From the NCBI GenBank assembly GCA_003254925.1, contig QANZ01014871.1, forward strand, positions 62,001 through 126,000: 64,000 nucleotides of DNA, written 5' to 3'. The notes under the pieces were generated by a model. The model searched no databases. It was not told the origin of the DNA and saw only the letters and a program-made list of their open reading frames with translations. Below are positions 39,201 through 52,300 of the stretch, piece after piece; the stretch's first letter is position 1, and the number at the start of each line of letters is the position of its first letter. Source of the stretch: Chamaecrista fasciculata. Taxonomy: Eukaryota; Streptophyta; Magnoliopsida; Fabales; Fabaceae. Both the position numbers and the translations under genes were made by a program.

Positions 39201-41848
39201 GGTTGTTTATGCAAAAACAGACATAAAAGCTGGGTCAAAAGGAATTACAGCATTCATTATCGAGAAGGGAATGCCGGGGTATTTTCTCTGGAATTATGTA
39301 TCATTTTCACTACATATTCTGTAGTGCCCAGGAAAACTGAGGCCTCTCTTTCTAATGACAAAGCATTTATATAGTGTTTTTGTTTTGGCTACAGATTCTT
39401 TACTGCCCAGAAATTGGACAAACTCGGGATGCGAGGAAGCGATACGTACGTATGCTTGTTATCTGCATCTCTGTCCATCTCCAACCTATTTTCACTTGCT
39501 TTTATTGACAGTAACCAATGGTGTTGACAGATGTGAGCTTGTCTTCGAGAATTGCTTTGTACCTGAAGAAAATGTTCTTGGGAAAGAAGGAAAAGGTCTT
39601 TCAATCGCTTCTGTAGTATAGTTATTATCAAACATTCTCTACATTCTATCCCCCTGAAAAAAAAAATGATCCAGTCTATATAATTGTTTTTATAGCCCAG
39701 CATGCTGAAGTATGTTGCAAGACTATTATATGATTGACCCACCTGATCAGTTGTTTTTTGTTGAATCTTTGAAAAAACTTCTTTAAAATAAATTATGAAA
39801 ACGATTCTCATGTTATCTAGATTTCCTTGCTATATCTAAGTAGGAATGATCTTAGCACTTCTTGCAGCATTTTCCTGAAACACCACAATATAGGAGACAT
39901 AAAAAGAAAATGGTAGAGGAAAGAGAACTTGGATTGAAAGTTAGTCTGTGTGAGAGGACCAAACTCCAGCACCATGATATTATAACTTCTGACGCCCTTG
40001 AAACTATTGAGTCAAGCATTAAATAGAGATATCCCTAACAAACATCTAAATTTGACTCTAGAACCGTCTCCTAGCATTAAGCGACAAACAGTGGATATGT
40101 GCTTACCCTAAGTTCGACAGTTATGCAAAACATGGTGAAACATTTTGACTATTACATTTCTAATGGTGCTTCTCCTGTGCTATCTTAGATTTCCTTTGCA
40201 AATAGGTCTATAGATGAGGTGGTGTTGTATCGTAAATTGCACTATTATAATATAGAATTTGCTATTGTAGTAGTGCCAGTGATTATGCTTTCACTTTTTT
40301 TTTACTGCTTAAAAAATGACAGTTTCTTAATATCTCTTTTCCCTCCGCTTTAGTTCAGGAGTCTACGTTATGATGTCTGGGCTGGATCTAGAGAGGCTTG
40401 TTTTGTCAGGTGGCCCTTTAGGTATTATGCAGGCATGTCTTGATGCTGTTCTTCCTTATGTTCGACAAAGAGAGCAGTTTGGCCGGCCTATTGGGGAGTT
40501 TCAATTTATTCAGGTTTATATTATACATCATTATTTTTCTATTTGTACATGAAACATAGCACCCCTCACGCTGACAATTAGTCAATAATTTCAGGGGAAA
40601 GTTGCTGACATGTACACTTCTTTACAGTCCTCGAGGTAAAGGATTATAATATGATGGTCAATACTCTTTCTAGTTAAGCGATTGCATGAATATGAATGAA
40701 AAAAGAAAAAAAAAAACTATTTTTCAGGTCTTATGTGTATTCTGTTGCTCGGGACTGTGACGACGGAAAAGTCGACCCCAAGGTGCCTCCATAGATCTTG
40801 AATATATTCTGTTATTTACTCTTGGCATGTTAACTTCTTGGTTGGTTTCTTTAAGTTAACTATGGACACTTCTGCCATATTTTTCACTTATTACAGCTGT
40901 TGGATTTACTTCCTGACTTTTTTGTTTTACTGTCAAACATAAGAATAACATACTTGAAATATTTGCATACTTTGTTATATTTTTATTCTCAACCTCAAGC
41001 CAAGGATATATAACTTATGCTTTGATGTGAGCTCATTTTTTTTTTTCATGGGCCATATTTTGTTTGTTTTACTTGCATAAACTTAGACTATGTTTCTGTT
41101 TGTTTCCTCTTCATTGCAAACCAAGTAACCAAATCCGGTTTAAGTCTTCATTCTTTTGCGCCATCTTTTAGATACACCGATCTTAATTGGTTGTTGTCAC
41201 CAACTAGAAAAGCGTTAAGTAACTCTTTTACCGTTTTGAACTCAGCTTAACATTAAATTTTATGGAAACTGACAACAGGATTGTGCCGGAGTTATACTTA
41301 CTTCAGCAGAAAGAGCAACCCAGGTTGCTTTGCAGGTAATACAGTTGTTTTGTTTGGAGAAAAACTCTATTTTAATCCTTGATAGATAGTGTGACTTTCA
41401 ATTTAGTCCCTCACAAACAAAAATCCGTAAAATTGTTATCTTTGTACCTAAATTTTCTTTTCAATGTTAATGATTAAATTAATATAATATCATTTTGATA
41501 CAAGTAAAGAATTCTTTCTCCTAATGGAACATCAATATCTTTGAATGACTAATTTGACAGTAATGATTTTTGAAAGATCAAGTTACACGTCGTCATATCT
41601 GTCGTCATATCTGTCGAGAACTAACATACTCGAGTTGCATATTGCTAATGATCTCATAATTCACATAACTGCAAACCATTTCTTTACATTCAAACTTGCA
41701 GGCTATACAATGTTTAGGTGGGAATGGCTATGTGAATGAGTATACAACTGGTCGTCTTCTTAGAGATGCAAAGCTGTATGAGATTGGAGCAGGAACTAGT
41801 GAGATCAGAAGAATGATTATTGGGCGTGAGCTTTTCAAGGAACAGTGA
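36201..41848 (+). CDS. IVD: Isovaleryl-CoA dehydrogenase, mitochondrial
   Basis: A flavoprotein of leucine breakdown that oxidises isovaleryl-CoA to 3-methylcrotonyl-CoA and passes electrons to ETF in the mitochondrial matrix. Fifteen exons: 36201-36308, 37056-37139, 37234-37291, 37644-37768, 37855-37899, 38058-38106, 38191-38300, 39202-39278, 39395-39445, 39531-39595, 40359-40513, 40595-40635, 40728-40782, 41279-41335, 41702-41848. They join to 408 residues, the family's usual length. A basic, Ser-rich presequence (1-30) is followed by the acyl-CoA dehydrogenase fold. FAD/substrate motifs are [36 protein letters not shown] and [12 protein letters not shown]. The catalytic Glu lies in LDLERL (residue 269), the position particular to isovaleryl-CoA dehydrogenases. 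All splice sites are GT-AG. Nothing recognisable is seen in the larger introns apart from one short hairpin (36786). Confidence 0.97.
36786..36877. repeat. Short hairpin in IVD intron 1
   Basis: TTTTACATCGACTTGAGAATTT and the reverse complement of 36848-36877 match over about 29 of 30 bases, separated by a T-rich loop of about 30 bases. It is probably a tiny fold-back relic; a hairpin RNA is possible but unsupported. Confidence 0.7.
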
Positions 41849-42037
41849 GATGACTTTTTGAGTACACGAAGTTGTACATCATAAACACACTAGTCAAATT
41901 CCCTTGGGTTGGGAATTTGATAGCGTTAACTAGGCCTGGGGGGATTTGAATTTTCTCCTTACAAGAGATAAGCATTAATCTGAAATTTGTTGTGCTCGAA
42001 TAAATTTTCGTAGTAAATAACATTCTTTTGTAAGAAG

Positions 42038-42097
42038 GAAAAAATAAATGACAGCATGAGCCCTTTCTACCAAAAAGAAAAAATAAAATTATGAGCC
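42038..42097 (+). repeat. Micro-insertion: CTTTCTACC plus A5 between direct repeats
   Basis: A 25-base left copy (42038-42062) and a right copy four bases shorter (42077-42097), both running from GAAAAAATAAA to ATGAGCC, flank CTTTCTACCAAAAA. Confidence 0.6.
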
Positions 42098-42817
42098 TTA
42101 AAATTTATGATATGCTTTCAAAGATATCAGTGCCGCTTGGAAGCTGTAGACCCTCAATTATATTATTCCTTAACAGTAACACATCACCAAAAACTGAAAG
42201 TCCAATTGAATGAGTTGAACAAAATGTGTGTGTTTCTGAATTCTAATATCTATATTTAATTTTCAAACAAATGCTTGTCATTGATAGAAAATACTTGTTC
42301 AAAAAAAAAAAAAAACAAATTGACATGAGGATGGGGAATGGTTTCCCAATTCGGAACTCGTAAACACTTAATTATGCTATAATACAGTACAAACTACAAA
42401 CCTCCAAAGTAACCAAAGCTATTGGTTTATTTATTGTATACTGTATATCATCAACTCAGAAGTGATGTTTCACGATATTACATTCGTGAGTTTTTAATCA
42501 TCAGAGTATTTTAGAATTTGTCATCCTTATGAAGCTGGACATCAGGTACTATGCAATTGCAATACACTGTCTTCCTACTTATAAACATTATTGGTTTGTG
42601 GTGTGTCCACCTCACAAGCTCCAACAAACGTCAAAACTGTTAGGTGCTTCATCTTTATTGGCGTCAACAGTTCATATCAACAAATAATAAATCCTGAAGC
42701 CTCAGCGAAAAAATGTTAATAGCCTTAAGATAAATGTATCAAATCATGTAAATATCATCTAAACTTCAAACCCATACTCAGCATATTTGGGGAAGTCTGA
42801 TGATATCAAGGCCATTT

Positions 42818-42867
42818 AATATTCAGGAGAAAGTTGTCTACCAAAAAACAATATTCAGGAGAAAGTT
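42818..42867 (+). repeat. Micro-insertion: GTCTACC plus A6 between 18-bp perfect repeats
   Basis: AATATTCAGGAGAAAGTT occurs at 42818-42835 and 42850-42867 without a mismatch. The 14 bases between read GTCTACCAAAAAAC. The TCTACC core is shared with the insertion at 42038. Confidence 0.78.
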
Positions 42868-43303
42868 ACAAGTTTGAATACGAACTTGAATATGCTATAT
42901 CTAAATACTGTAAGCACTGCATTTTGCTAGACAGTTTTCCTTGCAAAACCGTTTCAAAAGGAAAAGATACAAGTCTGCACATGAATTACATGGGATGATG
43001 CAAGCAAACTAAGTTTATAAAGTTGCTACATGAATTATTAGAGTAACTAAACCATAATCTGCAAAATTTGAGATATGGATGGAAGCACAGTGGAAGAATT
43101 GGGATCAAGCTAGGTGACCTATAGGCAGCTAAAAATGAAGTTTGATATGACTACAAAAAATTATAACTACAGGGGTCAGATTTCCATCGGCATTAGGGTT
43201 AGCCACATATATATACAATGATCCTATTTCCTCAAACCAAGACGAATTCACCATGCCAGGGCAAGGAAAAATCTGATGCTATCACAATACTGTAACCAGT
43301 CAG

Positions 43304-46300
43304 CTATATAACCCGAACCCAGGTTCCACCACACATTGGGCAGCCATAAGCCCAGCGGCTAATCCACCAAACTTCCCTGTCATTTGGGGTAGGATTGTTG
43401 GAACCACCTGGTGAAGCAAAAGCAGAAGTCTGTCGCAGACATCGTATGCACTGAAACAGACAAGTGAAAGATAACCACAAAATAAAATTAAAAGCATGCC
43501 CACGAGCAAGACATAATAAGATCAAGAAGCCAGGTAGTGCGATAAACAAACAGCCATAAATGAGGTCAAGTAGTACTTTTAAAATTCAGTTTTCTATCTA
43601 TTAGTAGAGATACAAAGGACCTACATATAGACACTGCCAAAATTTTCCACAAAGAATTCAGGTATTGATTGTTTGATGGGAGTAACTAAGCCAGAACAGA
43701 ATTTAGCCAATCCCACTAATCACTAACTAGCAGTTTAGTACACTTCAACCTAATTATTGTGCTCAAACTATTCCAACAGATTCAAAACCTTAACATCTAA
43801 TTTTTAAGAGGAGACTTGACATTGTGTCACAACATTAATAACAAAGATAGATTTAGTAATTCTAGTTCTTTGTATTCTTGTTCAAATTTGGCACCATAGA
43901 TCATAGATTAAGGCACGTCTATCTAACCATATGACTAGCCTAACATATTCATTTTAAACATATTCTACTTGTTCTGGAAATGAGCAAATATGAACTGTTT
44001 ATGGAAGTCTTCCACCCATTGCAAGGAAACTATAAACATTATAAAGCTATTAATTAGATGTTTGTCCTGCCTGTACCAAACCTTTCTTGTAATCTTCTAT
44101 CTATTCACAAACTTTACAGAGGTTCTAAGGCTACTTTCATTAACTCCCACTGTCTGTTTCAGGCCCAGACCTTGGCAAGGACGATTAGCAATGCTAGGAT
44201 GATCAACGTCCGTTACAACTTCGACGATCATTCCTTCCACCATGAAGGAAATATCCTACGACGTAAGTCGTATGAGTATCAAAACTGCCTGAGAGAAAAT
44301 AATAATACGGTGTACCATAGACTTAAAAAATTGTCTGGAATATTTGCGATTAAAGATCTTGGGTCCTTGAAATATTCCAAGGGAATTGAATTTGCAACAT
44401 CCAAAGTAAAAACTTCTATAAACCAACAAAAGCATGTGCTTAATCAATAAACAGGGATGCTTAATTGTAAAGTAGTTGAAACCTATTGAGATCACTATGA
44501 AGCTCAAAGCACAGCCAAGGAAGAAAAAATAATTGACAGAGAGAGGTACCTAAGGACGATTAGGGAACTCATTTACTTATTTCATACCCGACCAAACATT
44601 TACTTTAGCAATTAGTGTGGTGCGTCGATTTATTCACTCAACTGGATATGAACACCAAGTTAGTATACTAGATCCTAAAGTAACTAAAAGGGTCACCAAG
44701 AGAACCCACAGGTAGAACTCTGCATTGATTCTGACAGGACTAAAAGTATCACTGAAAGACGGTTTGCTTCTAATTACTGCATTTTGTTTCTCTACACTAT
44801 TGGAACTTTTCCAATTTGTTACTCTACCAATCTATTCTGCTTTTCTTCTCCTAGGAAAGCAGGGTTCCTGTACCATTATATCATGAAAATAATATAAAAA
44901 AAGAACTGTTCCTCCATCCAGTCATAGATATACATCATTTAAAGGGAGCAAAAAAAAAATTCTTCACCTTGTACCAAACCCCTTCAAGGCCAGTCTTCCA
45001 CACAGCAGTAACAACATCTCTCCGAGATCCCATTATACCAAGATAAGCTCCCAAGCCTACAGAAGTGTTCAAGCCAAAAGCTGCATCTCGTTCTGACATC
45101 CTGCGCTTCCTTGGCCATAGGCCATGGGCTCCATAGTAGACCTCACAATTATCCAATGAGCGGAAATCATGTGGATCTGCAGAACTAACTAGTCTTGGTA
45201 TATCATTTACAGAATCAGCATCATCGGCATCAGACCAAGGTCCACCAAACATATTCCGCCTGTGCCACTCTTCTGCTGGAGGGTGTAGTTCTAGCTCACG
45301 TAGTAGAAGACCAGCAGCATCTGCACCTCTAGGTCGGGGCATATTCTGCATATTTCATTTGAACACAGATTATCAACAGGAGATGACCTTCCAAACATCA
45401 ACTGATCTAAAGGTATATTTGGGAGGGGAAAATGATGGAAAGGTAATCAAAACAAAATATTATAACCTTCATCTTATTTGGGAGTTTACCTTTGGAGAGC
45501 AAGGAAATCAAGGAATTTGAAAGAGATTCTAATTTTCAATTCGCCCAAATTGGAGGATTTTAAAGAGACTCTAGCCACTGGCCATTATAACCTTGATTAT
45601 TAAAATACTACACACACACATATAGATACACTATACAACGGCCATTACACAAATACACACAAACACTGGCGTATTTATATAAATACATATATGTAACCAA
45701 GCACATGCATACATGCATTTATGCACATACAAAAATATATAGGCACAAATGTGTAGAAGTATACACACACATTTGCATATGTATACAGATAGACTTAGAC
45801 ATGCAAATGCAAACGTGTGCCCACACACAATAGCTTGCCACTCCCAAGAGTGCAAGCCACATGGTTCGAATCATGTCCCTCCAATCCCCACTCCCAAGAG
45901 CTTGCCACTAGACTACAAGGAGTATTTTGTTTAATCTAGGCAAATGTTTTATTTGACCCTTTCCAGCGTTCCTTCTGTAAAAAAATCTAAGCCAAACGCT
46001 GCATTTCAATCTTGCCTCATCACCATCTTCATTTTCTTCATGCCTCTCCACGCCGCGCAGTAGCTACACGTTTTAGGGATAGGGTTTTTGCACCAAAAAG
46101 GAAAAAAAAAAATCATGCTTTTATGTGAGGAAAAGGGCAAAATTGATGCAATTTATTGCAATGATTTTGATTTTGGCAAGAGATTTCCTCATTCATGGGT
46201 GATTTTCGCTTATGCATTAAGCAAAATTTCTTGAGGGAAATAAACATGGGTTTTAATGCAAATAGGCCGAAACTTGTGGGATGATTTCAATCTTGTGTTC

Positions 46301-49300
46301 CTTCCTTATTTGTGAGCAAACTTTCTGCTATAGATGACATTGAACAATAGAAAAAGAGGACACAAAATTTCTAAAGAAAGGAGGCGAGTTTGTGAGTGAA
46401 TAGTGTAAGTTCTATTTCACAAAAGACTCCACAAGGTGAGGGTTTGAAACACTTGTGCTTCTGTATTCATCTTGCATAATTTTCCTTCTTTAATTGTTGC
46501 ATAATCTTGTCAAAACCATAGATGATTTTTCATGAGAACAATGGGTGATTCATTCCCCAAATATGTTCTCAGTTCCTTCAAAATCAGTCGATGGTTTTGA
46601 TGGATTTTAGTCCCTTGGGTGAAATCACTCTTAAACTCCATCTATCCTTTTCAAAATGGCTTTTTGATCCCCATCATGATAGGTAGAGGACCTAAACGCA
46701 AGAGGGTTAAGTTTTGGGGAAGCAAAGAGTAATTCCCACATTTTGATTTTCCTTATTTCCCCTCCACCGTTCTCCCTTCTTTTTCTTTTCCACTCACTCT
46801 TTTCCTTTTTTTTTTATAAAAGAGTAAAATACAACAAAAATACCTTTTTCTTTCCTTTTATTTGTTTTTATAGATTTTTTTTCTCTTTCTTTTTCTTCTC
46901 TTTTTTTTTTTCCATTTTATTTTCTTTCTTTTCATATACAAAAACTAAAAAAAAAATTATGTTCTTAGAGGGTTACTTTAGAGTACCCTAATGTTGTGGA
47001 TTTTACTTACGAGAAGACTCAAGGTACTTTTTTTTTTATCCCTCTCATTGTGTGATTTGGGTGTTTACTCTCGCAAAGTTTTAAATTAAATTAAATTGTG
47101 GAGAATGCGAGGATGCCCGAGTAAGTCTTCTTTTCCCCCTCTTCTTATGTTTGTTTTCCGAACTACGTGGGCTTTGATCCCCTAACCAGGTACGTAGGCC
47201 TTGAGCTCCGTCTAAGTCAAGTCCAATCTTTGTAAATATTTATTTTTGTTTTTTTAATTATTATCTTTGTTTTTTCTTTATTTTCCTTTTCTTTGTATGT
47301 GGTTTTATTTTCATTTTTTTTTATCTTTTTGGGATGATTTATTTAAAAATTTAAGGCCATTTAATTTTTGTATAGTTATCTTAGGGTAACAGTCCTTTGA
47401 CGGGTGTGGGTGTTGTGGGGTGCCTGACACCTTCCCCACGACTCAAATGACTCTCAAACCCATCTTTGGTTCGAGACTGGTTTTTCTCAAATTTGAGCCT
47501 TATCCACCACTTTTTCGAAATTATTTTCGAAAATTTCTTTCTTTAATTTTTCCAAATTTTTTATAAAAATTTGACGGCGACTCATTTTTTTCAAAAGTCA
47601 TAAACGACATTTCCTCCGTAATGTCAGACTTGACAATGATAACTTAAATCGTTTCATTAAATACCATCATTGTTGTGTGGTAATAAAAGGTATATATAAC
47701 TGGTTTCATTTTGTGTCCTAGAAGAACTAGCTTTCTAATAAGTGTACACGTGGAAATACCTGCATATGTGGACCAAGGGATGCTTCCACAACCTCTGGAA
47801 GTACAGTGTAGTTCCCATCAATATAATGGAGCCGAACCTGAATGTTGCTGCTCCCCACCTGAGAAACTGGTAGTGGATGTTGCAGGCCAGCAGTTCGTCG
47901 ACATAAGTCCATAAGTATCAGAAAAAGCACCTTCACCTGCATTATTGTGGATGAACAGTCTACTTTATAAGTCTAGGTAATTAAGAGAAAGAATTACAGG
48001 ACTTCCAAGACACATGAACACAAATTAATGAAGTTGGAGCTTTCAAAGCAGTCATAGCCATATATCAATTTATACCTCTTCAAAAGTATATCCTTGGCCA
48101 GCATTTCCAGTGCCCAATCTTGAGCGCCCAGGAGATGCTTCTTCACCTCCTTTGGCAGCAGGAACAAGTTGGCTAGCTCGACCAGTCTGACCATCATCTG
48201 GCCTGACCATAGCTGATACTTGTTTTCCATTCTCCTCCACTTTGCCAGAACCAAGGGCATAATTAGCTTGAGGCTTCTGCATATTTGCATCAGGTGATCT
48301 ATGTGCACCCCCAATATAGCGGGGAAGTTGTGTTCGTCGAAAGAAAAAACAGAAAAGCAAAAGTTGACATAATCTGTGAAGGAAATGACAGTCTCCAATA
48401 AGTCTGACAGCAGGCGTTCCAGGAAATGTTCCTGTGTTAATGCTAATGGGCATAAAAGAAGAAGGACCACTGATGGGGTTAGGAGTTGGATTAGCCACTC
48501 CGTCAGTTGTGCTACTAATCTTGGCGATTGCCCCTTGTACCCAAGCTTGCATCTGTGTGCTTCCAGTCGAGCTGGTTGTCCCATTTTGACCAGCTGGAAA
48601 ACATCATCTTCATTTTAATAGATTATGTAAATTGAACAAAAAATTCATTCTGATAATTAAGTCAACTAAAGCAATTCAAAGTCAGAAAAAAGATTGTTTT
48701 CTAAGGCCATACCTTAGAAAAAGCACCGCTTATTAATATGACCAAAATTGACTAACAATTTAGAACTGTAAATTTATTTGTTAGGTGAAATTTCATTTTT
48801 GGTCTCTTATGCTTGAGGTCAAGTTCAATTTCATCCCTTAACTTTTATGAAAGTTCTTAATTCTTCCTCAAGTACTAATGTCATTGAAAAATAAATCTAA
48901 TTTGTCAATCACATGGTTAAGTTGCCTAATATTTGACCCAGTTTTATGATCCACATGCAAAATTGGCATATTTGCTCTTTTTCTAGAGAAATGGTATATG
49001 CCAATTTTTGTGTTCAGATAATGAAATTGGGTTGCATATACAGACAGTTAAACCATGAGAATGATAATTTTTTTCCATCACTAATTTGGATCATGACAAC
49101 ACAGTGAATGGCATTTGGAATTTTTATAAGATTAGTGATAAAAAAGGTATCTTTGCCTATTTATTATTTGGTTAAACTTTACAATGTCAGATTGGCACAA
49201 ACTGACCCTGACTTGGTGCAGGAGTTGCAGAACTTTGGGTAGGACTTGCAACCATATTGCGGTTACTTCCCGTGCCTGCACTCACAGCATGACTTGCCAG

Positions 49301-52300
49301 TGTTCTACAGAAACTTGCATATCGCCGCAAACGTGTAATAAAATGTGAAGCCAGATCAAGAACTGCATCCACATAAGCCTGCACAATGTTGAACGAATAA
49401 AGAAACTGGAAATTACAAAAAGTATCTTCAGGTAAATGATAGAAAAATTCAAGGATGTATGAGCCCAATGAAATGAGGGTGAAGTGTTTAATAATAATAT
49501 ATCATACACACATTCAAAGGGATTTGACTGAACCAACTTCTATCTGAGCAGCCACATAAACACTCATGTTGCTTCCACACACCACAGTACATACCAAAAC
49601 TGCCTCTTTCCTTGACATAAATCATATTTTCTTTGGTGTTCTAAGTTGTAAGGTTTCAAATCTATGTATAGCTAGAACATGGTCAGTTTTAATTAAAGTT
49701 TTTGTAGTTTATGATTCTTGTCAAGTGAAGTTAGTTTGTGCTGTTATGGTTGTTATGATTTAGAAGCTGTTATTTTGTTAGGTAGTTATGGGAGTTAATC
49801 TGATCTTAGTTAGGTTCCCTTCCTATAAATACCCCTCTATGTACTTCTATGATTGATAATAACAAGCATTATTCAGTTTACTACTCTGTCTCAACAATTC
49901 TCAATATAATTATGTGAACTTTCAGTATATTATTTAGAATTTAGAAACTTAGTTGGAAAAAGAAAGGAAAAGTGTATTTAAGATTTTTACACTAGACTTT
50001 TCTTAGTTCAGTTTTGTTCTTGAAATCCAAGTAGTAGAGACCAACTAAGAACGGCAAGAGGCTGATCATGAAAAATAGGTCAAAGAATACTAGAAGCTTA
50101 GTTGATCTCTCATATATATCGGGATTTAAGCATATCCTTTAAGTGTTCCCCTTTGTTTTCTAAAACCACACAAAATTAGTAAAGAGATACAATTATCACA
50201 ACTTTCACTTTTATCTCATTTTGATTGGGTTTGATTATGTCAAGCTGAGGTTAGTATAATCTTAAGCTTGACAAGGAGTGTTAAAAGTTAAAACGGTTTG
50301 AGCATTTGGCTACAGTAAACTAGTTATATAAGTGATTAATGGGCTTGGGCTCGTGTACTAATTGTTATACTAAACCAAATTGACAGTCAAAAAGAACAAA
50401 CAGGGTAACTAGCTAAGAAAGAAGTCAGTAAACCCCCTTTATTATTATTCTCTGTTCCTTAACAATTATCATCAAGATTTTATCTGGTTGTTAATCTCTA
50501 TCTCTAGAACACTACATAGAAAAAGAAAAGGAAAGGAGCTTCCTAAACATGTGTGGAAGTTCCTGCGCACAATCTTCCTCATTCACCATATTTCTATTCT
50601 CATCTTGAATTGTACAGAATCTTCTGATTGAACAAAATAAGGGGAACATGTCTCCCACTGTAAGAAAAGCACACCTGAATACTTGGAACTAGTGCAGTTT
50701 CAACAGCCATTGCTTCATGGTCAATGCTGGACAATGTCTCACCAGATGCTTGCCACGGCTCAGACACTAAAGCTGAAGGATTTATCAAAGCTGACTCAAT
50801 TCCCTTCCCAAGCATATCCAACAACAACCTAGCTTGCATATCGAGAACCATTGCCCTGACCTCTTGTGCGTTTGTTCCTTCCAGTAGCCTACATTTTATT
50901 CTGTCTAAACTCTGCAATTATATGAATCAAAATTGTTTAGTTAAAAAAGCAATTACATATAGTCATGTTAGAAACCTCTGCTAGTCCATTATTATTTGGT
51001 ATAACCAGTAACATAATCCCACCTATATATGGCCAAGATAGGACTAATACAAGAGAAAATGGCAAAATGCAGAGGAAAGTACTCAAACCATAAAAATAAA
51101 CATAGTTTTCTGGCTTTTGTGAGACCTGACTCCCTCCCACCCTAAACTGATATTTTCCTTGCCTTTCCACCTTGGCAAAACCCTATTTATTCCTACTCAT
51201 CCAGCACTGCTCTCACACCCACTACCCACATGTCAGAGTTTGTTATGCTGCTGCACTCCTTTCCTTTGTGCCTAGTCCAGCTCATCTTTTTCTTGCTTTC
51301 TCCTCTCATACACTTATGTCCTATTCAAATTGAGCCCAAGTCATCTTTTTCTTTCCCCCCTTTGTCCCTTCTTTTATAGAACTCAACCACTGTAAGCCCA
51401 TCGAGCCACATGTATAGTACAGTCAACCAGAATACTGAGAAAAAATCAACCTTTTTAAAAATATCTAATATGAATCTCGGGACATTTGGTAAAACAGTAG
51501 GCTATAGCAGCTACTGTGTGGGTTCAAAAATTAGATTAACAAACTGAAGTTTTCAAGAAAAAAACAAACGAAAAGCTACCTTTTGCACTTTATTTTAAAG
51601 GTGGGGAAATGAGATGGGAGCTGGGTACCGTGTTCACCAGGAATACAGTCTCCAGTAAGAACTAAACACCAACACCTTACTACAATATAGTATACTCCCT
51701 CAACACAATTAACAAAAGAACAATAAAACTTCCCTAGAGCTGATGACATGGAAAATAAGTAATTGAAGCTATCTAAGAAAGCTAATGATGGAGCTTTCAA
51801 GTGGTGATAGTTCAAAATAACATACTGGACCATATTGTTTCCTGTGGTGAGTTGAAGGAAGAGAATGGAAATCCGCATCCAAGACTGCAATAACACTGTT
51901 AAGTGAAACTGAAAAAACAAATAAATAAAATAAAATTATCAATATGGAACACCGATAACAAACAAGAAACCCCAAAAAAAAAAAAATAGACCTTTTTCTT
52001 TATTCTCTAATTTAATTAGAATGATTGATTAAAAATAGCAAAAGGACTAATGACATGCACCTCCTTACCAATACCATCCTCAGCAGCACTCTGCGTGCAG
52101 CCCACAGCATCCCACCAATCAACTCCAACCAAAAGGCTCCACCAAAACCTGAATTTCCAAAAAACATGTTAGTGAAGGGATGCAAGTAATTGATGTTGAA
52201 ATTACAACTTTCAACATCTTAGAGAGTCACCGCAATAAGCAAAATCTGCAAATTTATGTGATAACTAATGAAGCATTAATAGGGCACATACTAAAGGGGT

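Larger units (their letters stand above)
41849..43303. other. Convergent intergenic gap between IVD and MED16
   Basis: It holds the IVD 3' UTR at the left and the MED16 3' UTR at the right, because the two genes end towards each other. Two micro-insertions (42038, 42818) lie in it. No other gene is seen. Confidence 0.7.

Noticed and set aside
45631-45855. Cysteine-rich minus-strand frame
   Set aside because: A by-product of the degenerate CA/TA repeat, not a gene.
46743-46991. Phe-rich plus-strand frame
   Set aside because: Translation of T-rich tracts inside an LTR-like region.
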